Position numbers and translations under genes: made by a program. Of a stretch of 64,000 bases of DNA, positions 46,851-59,921 are shown in pieces. The stretch is taken from the NCBI GenBank assembly GCA_027943335.1, contig BSBK01001870.1:992001-1056000 (forward strand), read 5' to 3'. This stretch comes from Chamaecyparis obtusa (taxonomy: Eukaryota > Streptophyta > Pinopsida > Cupressales > Cupressaceae). The stretch's first letter is position 1; every line of letters begins with the position of its first letter. The notes beneath the pieces were generated by a model, which did no database searches, was not told the origin of the DNA, and saw only the letters and a list, made by a program, of their open reading frames with translations.

Positions 46851-48475
46851 TTACTCAAGGACAAGAGTGAAGAAAGGAAGAGGTTTCTGGTCTTTTATTT
46901 CTAAAGCCAATATTTTTGGAGTGTCCAAGATAGAGATTTCTAATCTCTTGTTAGACTTCAAGCATGACATTATTAATAATGCCACCACCCAACTGGACAC
47001 CATGCAAGCTCAGAGGAAGCAAGATGAAGCAGAGGCAATGCTGGTTGAATTTTGTCCTCATTGTAGACAAAAGAAGAGGATTGTAGATTCAAGTTGCTGG
47101 CCAACTTGGAGGCACTCCATGTTCCTATTGAGTTCAAGCTAGTTGAAGGAGATGATGAGAAAGTTTTCTTTGTTGCTCAACATAGGGAATGGGCCCCTAG
47201 ACAAGGTATGCCTCAAGATCCCTTGTAATCTTTTGGTTCATATAATAATTAGTTGCATAACTAGTATCCTCCATACTTCTAGCCTTACAAGAATAGCCCT
47301 TGGCTTAGTCCCCAACAAAATTAGTGGATACCTCCATAAAAAAACCAATGGCAACAACCTCTATCTCAAAATCAATGGTAGAAACCCCAAAACCAATGAA
47401 AACAATCCCCTCAAGGGAGTTGGAAGCAATCTAATCAATGGGATGAAGGACAAAAATGGTCTAATCAACCTGTTGGTTACCTTAAACAACCCCAAAAGTA
47501 GGCCATTATGCCACCTCCTACAGCCATGCAAAATTAATCCCCTAAACCAACTTAGTTACCAACTCAGCTAACACCTAATCCCAATAGCGAGCCTCAACAA
47601 CAGTAAGTTTACTCTGCTGATCCTAATCAATAGCTTGCCTATTCTCTTAAAAATATTAATTTGAGATCAGAAACTATCTTGCCAACTCCAACTCCTCTAG
47701 TAATCACCGAAGTTCCATTTGAAGAAAGTGGGCAAGAAATCCTAAATTTCCAAACCCCAGCTATGGAGTCATTACCCAATCAACCCTTTCCTTCAACCTC
47801 TAATAAAGCACCTCCTTTTCCTAAAAGGTTAGAAAAGGAAATTGTTCAGCCTCAAGAAGAACATGTATTTGACATCATTGAATAATTAAAACATATATGT
47901 GTGAATATACCCTTGTTCCAAGCCATAAAGGAAGTTCTTATTTATAGTAAGGCTATCAAGGAGACATGTTTAAAAACTCTAGGTAGGAAGAGGAGAGACC
48001 CTCAAACTGTTCATTTTTTGGGTCAGCTTTTTTATTTAATGCTAGAAAATCTCACCATCCCAAAATACTTCGACCCTAGTAGTCTTGTTGCGGAGATCAT
48101 TGTTAATGGAGTTTAGGTTAAGAATGCTTTAGTTGATCTTGGAGCTTCAATAAATGCAATGAGTAAAGACCTTATGATGAAATTAAGTATCTCAGAATTA
48201 AGAAATACACCTACTATCCTATAGCTTACTAACAATTCCACTATCATACCTGATGGAGTCATAGAAGACCTTGTAGTCACCTTGGATTCATAGAAATATC
48301 CTGCTAATTTTATGGTGTTGTCCCCAAAAACAACATTAGAAGGATATCTAGTTATATTAGGAAGACCTTGGTTGGTAACTGCAAATGCCTATATAGGTTG
48401 TAGGTCTGGAGAGATGAACATCTCTTATGGTTATAACACCAAGAAGGTCACTCTCTATGCTCCAACCCAACCTTA
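46851..48475 (+). pseudogene. H Gag C-terminus and protease
   Basis: The Gag tail has KANIFGVSKIEISNLL and a half zinc finger FCPHCRQKKRIVDSSC. It is followed by a Gln/Asn/Pro-rich linker that is frameshifted at about 47142. The protease is near 48115-48475 with NALVDLGASINAMSKDLMMK and a terminal LVILGRPWLVTANAYI. The D-L-G-A site is intact. A conserved helix-rich stretch (about 47890-48080) before the protease includes IKETCLKTLGRKRRDPQ. Confidence 0.75.
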
Positions 48476-51400
48476 ACGTGAGAATGGGAAAGCAGTTTGG
48501 CCTGATTTAGGGGAAGATGTTGAAGAGGAAGTTAATTATGTGGTAAAATTAATGATGATTAGAAGGGGAAATTTTATTGAGAAACAAGAAGAAGATGAAA
48601 TTTTGGACAGTGTCATCCAATATAATTATGGTATTGACTATCCTCTATGTGAAGAAATTCCATGTTCTCTGCAAACTATTCTTCCTTCCTCTACTTCTAC
48701 ACATTTTCCCATAGCAACGATTGCTTACATACCTTATTAGTGCATGGGATAAGGATGATAATTTTGTCTAATGTCTCCATGATAGAGTTAACCTCACAAG
48801 TAGAGATTGCTACAGGAAAAGGTTTGAATATCAACAACAACCTTACTGCTGAGAAACATCAGTCCATAATTAAGATCATCACCAACCACACAACAACTCT
48901 TTCTTGGGACTATAGTGACATGAAAGGGTTGGATCCTAAATATGTACCCACCAAATATTCATTGATAATGAGTTCAAGCCTATCAAACAACCCCAAAGAA
49001 GAATTAATCCATCTCTTAGGGAAATTGTCAAAGAGGAGCTGCAAAAGCTATTGAATGTAGGGTTTATCTACCCAATTTTAGATAGTCAGTGGGTTTCCCC
49101 ATTGGTTATTGTGCCAAAGAAAGGTGGTAAGTGGAGAGTGCATGTGGATTATAGGGAGCTTAATGCTGCAACAAAGAAAGATCATTTTCCTCTACCTTTT
49201 ATTGATCAAGTGTTGGATAACCTATTAGGTAAGACATACTTCTCTTTCTTTGATGGTTTCAATGGCTATAATTAAATTAGGATTGCTCTAGAAGACTAGG
49301 AAAATACCACCTTCACCTATCATTGGGGAATATTTTCTTATTCAGTGCTTCCCTTTGGTCTTTGTAATTCTCCTGCAACCTTCCAAAGAGCTGTGATTAG
49401 TATCTTTTCTGACATCTCATATGAATTCATGGAAATTTATATGGATGACTTCACTGTGTATGGTGCCACTTTTGAAGAAGCTTATGATAACTTGGAAAAA
49501 TTCCTTCCAAGGTGTAAAGATCATAGTCTTTCACTTAATAGTCAGAAGTATTTCATGATGATGCAGGAGGGAATAGTGTTGGGATATTATATCTCTTTTG
49601 TAGGAATACAAGTAGATCCTTCTAAGATTGATGTTATCTCTAGTTTATCTTTTCCTTCTAAACAAAAGGACCTAAGGATTTTACTTGGTCATGCTAGATA
49701 CTACATGATATTCATTAAGGATTTCAATCAGATAGCGAGACCTTTATATTTTTTTTGAAGAAAGATGCATAATTTGAATGGATAGTAGAACGTGAGAAGG
49801 CATTTCTTGCACTCAAAATAGATCTCACATAGGCACCTATTTTGAAAGGGCCAGATTGGTCACTTATATTCCACTTTCACATTGGTGCATCAAATTATGT
49901 TGTCAGTGTTGTTCTAGGATAGAAAGATGGGTCAACAGAGCATGCCATTTACTATATTAGCAATAATTTGTAGGGAGCTGAATTTAACTATACAGTCATA
50001 GAAAAGGAAATGTTGGCAATCATTTATGCACTTAACAAAATTTAGGCATTAAATTTTAGGTTATAAGATATTCTTCCATACTAATCATGCAACAATCAAG
50101 CAACTCATCAATAAAACTTCTATAATGAGAAGGTTATCTTGGTGGTTGTTGCGGATTTAAGAATTTGATATTACCATTGTGGATAAACCAGGTAAAGCCA
50201 ATGTGGTTGCTGATTTCTTATCTAGATTGTAAAGGCAAGATAGTTCTGCACTCATAGAAGATTCATTTCCTAATGAGAATTTATTTGTAATACAAGTTAT
50301 CCATCCATGGTATGTAGATATAGCTAATTACTTAGCTGCAGGAAGGACTCCTCCTCATTTCTCACCAAAGGAGAAAAGACTGCTGGTTGAAAAGAGTTTT
50401 AACTTCTCTTGGATTGTAGATTGTATGTTTTATACAAGTCCAAACCAATTCATGAGGAGATGTGTAAGGGAGGAGGAAATGTATGACATGTTGTATGCCT
50501 TACATGATGAGTCCTATGGAGGACATTTTGTTGCAAAAAGGACAACTATGCAAATTTTGAATGGTGATTATTTTTGGCCTACACTCCATAAGGATGTAGC
50601 CAAGTATAAAAAGAAATGTGATAGGTGCCAGAGGATGGGGAGAACAACTAGATCTAATGAAATTACCTTACATACCCAAGTGATGGTTACTCCTTTTGAT
50701 AAATGGGGACTAGACTTTGTGGGCCCAATTGATCCTCCATCAAATGGTAAATTTCACATCCTTATTTGAACTGATTATGTAGCTAAGTGGGTTGAAGTAT
50801 GCTAGGAATAACAAAGTTGCAAAATTCCTTTATGAGGAAATTATCACTAGATTTGGAGATCCTAGAGAAATTGTAACAGACCAAGGGGCTCAGTTCACAT
50901 CTACCTTAATAGAAAATTTATTAAATACATATTATCTCTGACATAGGAAGTCAACCCCATATCATCCTCAAGCCAATGGCCAAGCAAAGGTCACCAATAG
51001 GGATATTGAGGCAATTTGGACAAAAAATAGTAAACCTACATAAGAATGACTGGGCTTCCAAATTACTAGAAGCTATTTGGGCTTATAGAACCACTTGGAA
51101 TACCACCATAGGTTATACACCTTTTGAGATGGTGTATGACAAGAAGGCTGTAATGCCCATAGATTTTGAATAGGAGACTCTTCAGACAACATTGGAAATC
51201 AATCTAGATCTAACTACAACACAAAGAAAAAGATTCATGCAACTCAATGTCTTGGATGAGCTTAGAAAAGATTCCCTACAACACATAGAGTTGACTCAGA
51301 ATCAATGTATTAAATGGCATGACCGGTATATAAAGGATAAGAAGTTTGTTGTAGGAGACTCGAGTCTATTATACGATTCCAAATATAAAGACAATCTGGG

Positions 51401-51560
51401 AAAGTTACAAACCAAATGGTTGGGTTCATATGAGTCGCTAAAGTATTTGAAAATGGTGTTGTGTAGCTGTATACGATCAATGATATTGTTAGGTTTAGAT
51501 TGCTGGTCAATGGGCATTGATTGAAGCTCTATTTTAAACCTAGTGGCAAGGCATAATTCT
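48476..51560 (+). pseudogene. H pol: RT, RNase H, integrase
   Basis: RT at 49051-49760: DSQWVSPLVIVPKKGGKWRV, LPFGLCNSPATFQRAV and the catalytic YMDDFTVYG near 49438. RNase H at 49770-50230 (APILKGPDWSLIFHFHIGAS). Integrase zinc-binding part at 50425-50640 (HDESYGGHF with CDRCQRMG). Core: WGLDFVGPIDPPSNGKFHIL, TDYVAKWVEV, TDQGAQFTS and YHPQANGQAKVTNRDIE, with a frameshift at about 50795. The third catalytic Glu seems replaced in QAKVTNR. The C-terminal LQTKWLGSYE is present. Few stops are seen in RT, so H may be younger than E. Confidence 0.87.
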
Positions 51561-52341
51561 TAAAGTAATTCCAGTTTGAGCAACAAGGTGTACATCTTGT
51601 GGCTGAGGGGATGGAGTCTTGGCTCAATTCTCTAAGTGTTGTATGATTGTGTGTTGGCCTTCATAATAATAGATTCACCTAGTGGGTCCCATTATATTCC
51701 ACACACTCATCTGCCATATGTCCCATCTATCCTATCTTCTTTTTCTTCCACCTCATCCATCCATCATTTGCCTTTTTCTCTAGTATGTCCTTTGATAATT
51801 TGTAATAAAGAGCTAGCGATCACATCAATTGGTTAAATATTCAATATGAAAAGTACGCTCCACATAATCTCAAGTGGTTAATTATTCTATTTAGTTTCAT
51901 TTATGAGTTAATTAAAGAAAGTTCATTTATATTTCGAATATGGTTGTAAATTTCCAATCTTTTCCGCATGCTTGAATTTCCATGTCTACGTATTTACGCC
52001 ACCAACTACTCAAATAGAGTTAACGCCTTGTCCTTTCTATCAATACTTTGTATTTTTCATCTGATTTACTTACTGTCCAATTGTATCTCTTGCACTTAAA
52101 ACCTATTGCACATTGCGTTCCTTCCTCAACTTGTCTAAAAATCTGAAGTTGGAATTGGTGAGGCAATTACTACATCTTCCATAGTTCCTTAGACAATGGT
52201 TTTATAGTTTAGGTTGAGGGGAGAAAAGGGAAGCAGTTAATGTTGCAAGGATTTTAATGAGAAAGGGGGTAAGGTTGATTTTTTTCTGAGTGTTGGTAAG
52301 GTGTGTTTGATTTTGTAACTGTTTAGCAGCCGCAGTTCAAC
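51561..52341 (+). other. H spacer after integrase
   Basis: No gene. The last integrase codons read to about 51640. A TTTTTCTTCCACCTC-like pyrimidine run and AT-rich sequence fill the rest. Confidence 0.5.
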
Positions 52342-54713
52342 ATGGGAGGACAACCTATTAGGCACAAGCTGATGAACCATAGAATTATGATTCAAGATGC
52401 CCAAAATTTTCCTGTATTTTGCCAATGTGGTTGGATTTACTATTTTCTAAAGCTCACTACATTTGATTATCAAGTGGAAGAATTATTCACAAGAACTTTT
52501 CAAAATCAAAAGTTGTTGTTATAGAGGAACAAATTTATGAGGTAACTAGGCTACCTTGGACTGGTGAATTGTTTCCACAAACAAAAGATACATAAACTGC
52601 TCAGGATGAATTCACCTGACCCGAATACCCTCCATTAAGAATAACCAAATAAGGTGCTTAGTGATTAAGGATACCAAAGGAGTGGGTTCCCAAGGCCACC
52701 TATGTTATCAATTATTTGACGTGTGAAGGTAGGTTCTTAGTGCTCTATTATCATCATTTTAATTTTTTGTCTCATATGCGCCATGGACAAATAGTCAATT
52801 TTATGAATTTCCTTTATAAATTTCTTGTCAATAGTACCTCTATTTTCCAAAAGGGTCAAGTCAATTCTATTTCCCATCATCATATAATTAAGATAATCAT
52901 ATAAGGGTCCATACAAGATCATTCTCCTATGTCCTAGGAAGAATTTTTTAGTCTGAGGAAGTTTAGGGTTGAAGTTCAGGATGTCAAACCTAGAGGAAAA
53001 CCTCTTACCCATAAACATCATTCTAAAATAATCAAAGCTTCTGCACGTGTCCTTCTTTATAATCTTGTTCGTGAATTTTTTGCCTCTGATGAATCTAAGG
53101 ATAATGTTCCCTTGTCTGCAAGAATGTCCAACATTTCTTAGTTAAACCCTAGGGTTTCTTCCACACATGATAAAGGGAAGCCTATAGTTCCAATTTCTCA
53201 ATCGGATGCCCAAAAATTTGTTCATAAAAGTAAATCCTGGTGAGAGTTATTCTCCTTCATCCAAAGCCCAAAAGAAGGAAATACCCATTCCTACACCTAC
53301 GTGGAAAAGCAACAGATTGCAGGGCCAATTGGCTACTCTCCCTATTTGTCATATTGATTCCTCTCCACCTAGTCCTCATTCCCCATAATTTCCTCATGTA
53401 TCCAATATTACCACTTCTCCATTGCATCTTGCAAGTCTTACATATGAATATACCAATGCTATCGAATCTTCTTATGTAGCCTCGTTATAGGAGGAAATAG
53501 GGTTGGGGGAATTAGCGGCTACTATGGAGAAGTTGTGGGTAGAAGCAATGTGGACTGAGGAGGAACTAGAGTGAGGAATGTATTTGATAAAATTGAGGAA
53601 ATGGAATTTGTAAGGGAAGTGTGCCCTATTTCTAAGAAAATGTCACTAACTATTCCATCTCCACATTAACCACCCAAACATCTCACAAATTTTTTTGCAG
53701 CGATGGTTTTTCATAAAGAAATGTAGGATCAAAGTGCCACTTATGAACTTGAGATTGTGAAATTAAAACGGATTATAAAAAATAAAGATTACAAAACTAA
53801 AGGTGACTCTCAATGAAATTGTGCAAATAGATTTGAAATTTTTTAGTGTAGGAATCCTTCTCCTATTTATGCACTTTATTTGAAAGAATTGTATTTAAAT
53901 TTTCAATTGCTCAGAATTTGACAAGGGAAGAGCCCTTCTTTGAAAACACCCTATGAATTTTATGAAGCATATAGGGAGTCTCCCTCAACATTTGAGGCAC
54001 CTCATATGTGAATTTTATCTTCACAACATGGCGGTCTTTGATGATGTAAATTGGAATCCTCTCATGTACATTGGGGATGTACATATTTCTACATTAGCTT
54101 CCTAGATTAAAAATGAGATCAGTAGGGGAGATCAATTTGATAGTTATAAATATGAAGAATCTATTATTCCTATTGAGATTCAGGGTGATTCCTCTAAAGG
54201 TAGGTGACTTTACTTTGATTTGAAGAAATTGTGGGCTCATGGATGATCCAAGCCCTTAATTGAGCCTCTTAGAGAAGCCTCTTTTTTTCAATATTTTGAA
54301 ATTATCAATTGGGATCTCTACATTGCCTCTTAGCATTGCTAGACGAGATGGTTAGAACTCACACCACAAATGCAGAAATATGAGCCCCATACCCCTAACA
54401 ATCTATATGCAGCCACTAGGTGGGCCATTTTATTTATGGAGAAAGTAAGAACAATGAAAGAAAATTGGTTGCCCCTAGTAATGCAGCCACCAATTCTCCT
54501 ATGGCCACTGTTAGTAATGAGAGGAATGAATAGTGCCTACAAAAGTGAATCCAAGATTGGTAAGTGGAAATGACTAGAAGAAATGAAGGCTTTCTACTAG
54601 AGCTTTGCAGAAGGGGAATGTAGCAAACAATTTCCAGATGATTTGTGGAAAAAGTCCAAGAGGGAGCATACAACTATGGCTAATGGGTCCAACAATTCCT
54701 AGGTTGAGGGGAA
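52342..54713 (+). pseudogene. H extra ORF after integrase (unknown protein)
   Basis: Frames in the plus direction are conserved in style over 2.4 kb, although frameshifted. They start with QNFPVFCQCGWIYYFLKLTT, then IEEQIYEVTRLPWTGE, KATYVINYLTCEGRFLVLYY, and end with FAEGECSKQFPDDLWKKSK. The EVTRLPWTGE piece resembles QVTRYPTIQG of element A ORF2 and HMVTGLSTD of A2. Extra ORFs between integrase and the 3' LTR, in either strand, are known in Ty3/gypsy lineages. The position is that of env-like ORFs, but no signal peptide or transmembrane segment is evident. Function unknown. Confidence 0.5.
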
Positions 54714-55985
54714 TGATGAGCCCTAATTTTGGCATATTTTAAACTATATTCTAGCAACACTTTCATACGGTTCTATAGAATTTTTATAGACTTAAGTAGT
54801 AGTTATTAGTCCCTTTTCATAGATTATGATACTTAGTTATTAATGATGGAAGATACCTATTATAGTAATCCTTGTTATAGTTTTTATACATACTACTTAT
54901 TATTTTGATAAATGATGTTTGCCTTTGAGACTTTATCTTCATGCATCCATTACTATTTGTTTTCCTACAACCATATGAGAAATGTTGTTTTCTTGTATTT
55001 AATGAACTATAGATGCATTGAATATGGATAATAAACATTTGACTGATTCTGTGTCAAGATAATCCCTTTCTACAGGAAACAAATTGTTTCTACAGAACCC
55101 AATGATACAGGAGTGAATTTACACTCCACTAGGTTGTTGTCCAATAGACCTGGTGAATATCGATTCAGTTAGAGAAGTGTAGAGTGATAGGAGCAGTTAT
55201 GTGATCTATTCGCAAGTGTTCCATAAATCTAGTGGAAATGTCTTTATGATTGACAAATCCAGAAGGAGAATACCATTAATGTTTCTCAGTTGATTTGAAT
55301 TAGTTTTCCTTTGCCCACTCTCTGTTAGTAATGGGAGTTTTGTTTGTAATAAAATCTTTCCACCTTAAGTGGATAAGCCAATTGAAATATTCAATTTTAT
55401 TTGTCAATAAATAGCTTTTCCTTTAGCTGAAGTGATATAGAAAAATAGATGGAAATAGATAGAGAAGGAATATAGAAAAGTAGTAATACCAGTTCTCAGA
55501 AGTTAGTCTTTTTACTAGCAATGTACTTCCTGATGTTGATTCAATAATATGATTTTACAATTTGAAGTTTAGCCTATATTTTTCCCAAGACACCAACTGA
55601 GGGGGCCCACTTAGGAAAGTGTCTATTTCTTTCCTTTTCAACAAATAGAATAGTCGTTCTTTAATTTCCTGTAAAATTTTAGTGACTATTCCCCCAGCTG
55701 ATGGATGTACAAAATTGTTAACTATTCTTGTAGCCATTGAGTAGTTCTTATTTCCTATAGCTTAAGTGTTTCTTCCATTTGAATTAAAATCTATTTATTG
55801 TATATTCATTTCCAACATCGTGTTCTTATATATAGGATACATGTTTATTACAAAAGACTAGTGCATATATTGTGCTAATCCCTTTCAAGTTATATGACCC
55901 CAAGTTGACAATTAAGTGATTCTTTTAGATAGATTTTTGGCTGCCCGATATGATGTCCAATCACTGAGTAGGGGAATGTCCTTTC
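54714..55985 (+). repeat. Possible 3' LTR of H (tentative)
   Basis: After GGTTGAGGGGAA (PPT-like) the sequence starts TGATGAGCCCTAATTTTGGC. It runs without genes to the start of element C. No second copy is in the window to confirm it. Open frames at 54817-55038 and 55555-55737 look like chance. Confidence 0.35.
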
Positions 55986-55993
55986 CTAGTTAA

Positions 55994-56571
55994 TGAATTC
56001 AATTAAGATTACTACAACCAACATGAATATTAATGACATAAACCCTATCATGGATAATAACTCTTTCCATTCTTCTCATGATGAAGATGAGGCTTTAAGG
56101 GTTCTTCCCATGCAAGTCCAAAACCATTCCCCTGAATTCAAGAAATTTGAACAATGGTTAGGACACGAAAACCCTTATCCTGAGGTCATTTCCATTGTCG
56201 AAGTTTTAAGGAGAATCATTCATAATGATAAACATGGTGTTAACATATTGTGTAGTATCTCTCATCTCATTAATACCAATATCTAGCCTATTAGGAATTT
56301 TTCTCAAGATTTAGGTATTATTTAACCTACTATTAATGTTGAGACCTCTACACCTATCTCTCCTTCCATTCCTAGTGTGTCAACTTATGTTCCACCTATC
56401 ATAACGACTTTAATTCAAAATTGTAATCTTGCACATGTGAGCATTCCTAATCTTTATTTTTCTGCTTCCATTCCTTCCACTATTCAATGTATTTTATTTC
56501 CTTCATCAATCCCCACTTACCATATTGTTTCATTTTCATATTCAACTATTCCTTTAATTTTCAACAATGTT
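55994..56571 (+). pseudogene. C Gag N-terminal part
   Basis: MNSIKITTTNMNIND opens the frame. FHSSHDEDEALRVLPMQVQ matches SHSSHDEDDALRVPPEQVQ of D (about 15496). A Pro/Ser/Thr-rich stretch follows, as in D. The frame is stopped at about 56284 and 56323 and is cut by the solo LTR. Confidence 0.75.
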
Positions 56572-56576
56572 CCTAG
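56572..56576. repeat. Target site duplication of the solo LTR, left copy
   Basis: CCTAG, repeated exactly at 57827-57831. Together they rejoin Gag sequence that is continuous in D. Confidence 0.88.
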
Positions 56577-57826
56577 TGTAATACCCCAAAAATGGGCTAT
56601 ATGTTCATTAACCTCCTACATCGACAAATCGAACGAAATCGACATCAAAGTCCTAACCTAAGGCACATCTAAACATCATCGAATCATAATTGATTATCTT
56701 AAATTCTGCATCGGGGAATATTCCTAGTAATATTCCTAATCATCATAATTATCTTTAATTTTATAATTATTTGGCAATAAATCACATTTATCCTAAAGTT
56801 TGATTAATTGAATATTTTCATATTTAATTAATTAGATTTAATATTTGCCACTTAATTGTGTAATTAAATTTAATTATATCTATTATTAATTGTATTATTT
56901 AATTTTGACAATAAATCTAATATCATATGAATAATTGATTAAATTTTTATTTAATTAATTAAAGCAAGTTGTCATTATTTAATAATATAGTTTTTAATAA
57001 AAAATTGATTAAATAATTGATTAACCCATAAATCAATTATTTTATTTTTAAAAGCAGTTAAGTTAGAAATAAATCACTTTATTATTAAATTAATTCATAA
57101 ATAAAACATGCACAATCATAAAAGCAAACAACTATCAATTATCAATTAAAGCTAAACTCTATTTTGGGTTAAAGCTTAGCTTTTGCATATTTTTGTGAGT
57201 TAATTATCCTTTATTTAAAAATAACTCAAAAATCAACTTGAGTTATTTGAGTGATTTATGGCTTTTATCCATGCACCTCCAAAGCCCTGGATTTCTATAA
57301 AAACAAGGCTTTAGCTCATCTCTCAATCATCTCGCAAATTGCAAACTTACTCTACAGGAATCATAGCATATCAGATTTGGAGAATTTGCACAATTGGAGC
57401 TTGAAAGAATTAACTTGCGAATTCAAAGCTTTGTGAGATCAATTTCAATTGCATAGTTTTCATATCATAGCATAGAATTTCATAGCTTTGCATACCATTG
57501 TTAGATAGATCAATTCATAGCATATCAATTTCATCTAGCATAGAATCATATCGGTTTTTATCATTCTTATTGCATAGAAAATATCAAAAATATAGATTAA
57601 TTGCATTCAATTTCATATCCATCTTTTGCATTCAAATCCTTCATTTAGGTGTCATCTAGGTCATTGATCCCGATTACAATCTAAGAACATCAATCTCGCA
57701 CCTATTAGAAGGTAGTAAATCGCTTGGTTACATAGTTTTCAATTTTGCACGATTTCAATTTTTGCTAACCTCTAATGTTTTACTGAGTGTTGTGTCTACA
57801 GATCAGGTACAATTTTCACACACACA
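56577..57826 (+). repeat. Solo LTR, E/P type
   Basis: This 1,250-bp sequence starts TGTAATACCCCAAAAATGGG and ends in CACACACACA, with a 5-bp duplication on both sides and no internal region. It shares with E and P the AAAAATGG start, the TTAATTAA-rich middle, a TATA-like box (TTCTATAAAAACAAGG near 57290) and the CCCGATTACAAT tract. It is what remains after the two LTRs of an element recombined. Confidence 0.85.
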
Positions 57827-57831
57827 CCTAG
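57827..57831. repeat. Target site duplication of the solo LTR, right copy
   Basis: CCTAG, identical to 56572-56576. Confidence 0.88.
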
Positions 57832-59875
57832 TATTTCCAACATATCTCCTTCTTCTATCCTTTCTACTGATTCTACCATTAATATCTTTGCTGAAACCAT
57901 GTCTTCTTTGCAAGAACACATTTCTTCAATGACTCAATCCAAGTTTAACATTCCTACTTGTGATATTTCTAGGTCTTTGGATATTATTTGTGATGTTATT
58001 TCATAATATATGGAGATTCCTCATCTTGAGACCTAGAACAGTAAGGGTGATGCTTTGACTTATGTCAAAACCTTTCAAACCTTGTGTAGTGACTTCTTTC
58101 ATGACCATAGGTTCATGGAAAAGTTATTTACTAGAACCTTTCAAGCTAAAGCCTTGCAATGGTATGGTTCTTTGCCTCTTTATTCTATTGATTCCTTCCA
58201 AAAGATTTCTAACGCTTTCATTAAAAAATGTCAAAACAACATTGGTCCTTAGACTTCTTTGACTAATTTAATTTGTATATTTAAAGAAAATGTGACTAGT
58301 TTTATTGGTAGATTTAAGTATTTTCATGCTTCGATTTCTTATCATGTGCCTAATATTGATGTGCAATGAATTTTCATTGCTAATTTTTGTATGGTGTAAA
58401 ATGGTGATGAATGGTAGACCACCAACCCTTTTCCATCTCATTCAACCAATGATATTGAGTCTACCCAATATTATTCCTCTTTCGTTCAGCTTATTGACTA
58501 TGATGATAAAGTTTGTGAAGCTAATTACTTTATCAACCTTCTTAATGAAGCCAACCCCAACATTCAAAATGATCCTTGCATTACCTTTGACCTTGTTGAG
58601 ACAATTAAAACACCTAATGGTGCTCTCTATATTGTCGCAAAGGTTAATGGCCTTCATTCTCATGGTCTCCTTATTGATCCCACTTGCATGGTGAATGTGA
58701 TAACTAAAGAACATATTTTTAGTGGACGATTGCAACATGATATTTATGATAAATTTGATGTTATATTCTAAAATTGAACTGGTCTCCTTTATCCTTCCAT
58801 GGTTATGTTTTACCTCCTTGTTGAAGTTGGTGATAAAACTTTGGATGTTACCTTTATTGTGATCCCAACTTATGATCAATTTAAAGTCAAACTTGGTCTT
58901 CCTTGGCTTACCTCCATGAAATATGTGGCCTCTCCTATTCATAAATGTCTCAAATTTCCTCATAATGGAGAACTCATGACTATTAACCATAGTATTTATT
59001 AGCCTTTAGTGACTTGAGACTCAATTAACCTTGATTTCTTGTGGCCTTATATGCCTCAACCAACTCAAACTCATCTTGATCATCTCTTGCGATCATATCA
59101 ATCTTGCAATGTCCAAAAGATTTATGAACTTATCAAACCTAAGGATGTTCTATCTATTTTCCCTAGATGTGGACTTCTTCCTAAACCTCCTACATCTCCT
59201 ATATATATGCTTTGGTTCCACTTCCTATATCCTATACACATTATCCTCATGAGGTCTCTCAACCTAGTGTGATTCCTTCTGTTCTTCCTCCTAAAGAAGA
59301 AAAGGGCCCGATGTTGATTGATCCTAACCCAAAACAAGTTTCCAACAAAAACAAATGTAACTGTCATGCTTGTGACCATTGTCATAAATGTCATACTATA
59401 TCCCACCAACATGCTTCCCAAAACATTACTTCACCTTATACACCTACTAATTCTTTGCTTCCCAAAAAATTACTTCACCTCATATACCTACTAATGCTTT
59501 TCTTCCCTTTGACCAACCCATGCTTGAGCCAAAGGAGGAAGTTAATTTTAAAAAGATGAAATTGAGAAAACATGACAATTCTATTCATATCTTGGATTCT
59601 ATTACAATTAATTTAGATGAAGAAGATATTGTTGAAAATGATGCTTTTGATGCTAACAATGATATTCATGCTACTAATTCTGATGACATGTTTGAGATGA
59701 TAGATGTTAATCATGATTTTCCAGCTATGTTTTCACGATATTGTTTTATCACTCCTAGTGACAAACAAAGTGACCTATCTTTCCAACATGGTCCTTGTTT
59801 GGAACTATCTATTATTCCATCTACCATGCTTGATATTTCTCCTCTTTTGAGTTTTCCACCTTCCCTATGTTGATT
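57832..59875 (+). pseudogene. C Gag-protease, internally deleted
   Basis: The Gag domain (VKTFQTLCSDFFHDHRF, KALQWYGSLPLYSIDSF) matches D. Near 58385 the sequence jumps from IFIANF to NPFPSHSTND. In D these lie about 580 bp apart, so the zinc finger region has been lost. The protease part has HGLLIDPTCMVNVITKE in the active-site position and VKLGLPWL near its end. The acidic tail (LDEEDIVENDAFDANND) matches D. C has an extra stretch near 59040-59180 (LDHLLRSYQSCNVQKIYEL); D has only a decayed counterpart after 17922. Stops and frameshifts are common. Confidence 0.78.
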
Positions 59876-59921
59876 GAAGAATCATAATGAGGTCATTGCT
59901 GATGATATTGGAAAGTATGGG

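Larger units (their letters stand above)
46851..51560 (+). mobile_element. Element H coding part: second plus-strand Ty3/gypsy, 5' truncated
   Basis: The end of gag, then protease, RT, RNase H and integrase, run in the plus direction. No LTR, PBS or Gag N-terminus is found on the left, where the E LTR ends. The RT and protease sequences differ clearly from E, so this is another lineage (Athila-like by feel; that is inference). Confidence 0.75.
55986..59921 (+). mobile_element. Element C: gag-protease element related to D, incomplete
   Basis: The internal part matches D from its first Gag codons to the acidic C-terminus. No LTR of C is recognisable on the left. On the right, A2 begins where D-like sequence stops. 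A solo LTR interrupts it at 56577-57826. Confidence 0.75.

Noticed and set aside
52342..54713. Extra ORF of H considered as an envelope gene
   Set aside because: The position fits, but no signal peptide, cleavage site or transmembrane anchor can be seen, so only an unknown ORF is claimed.
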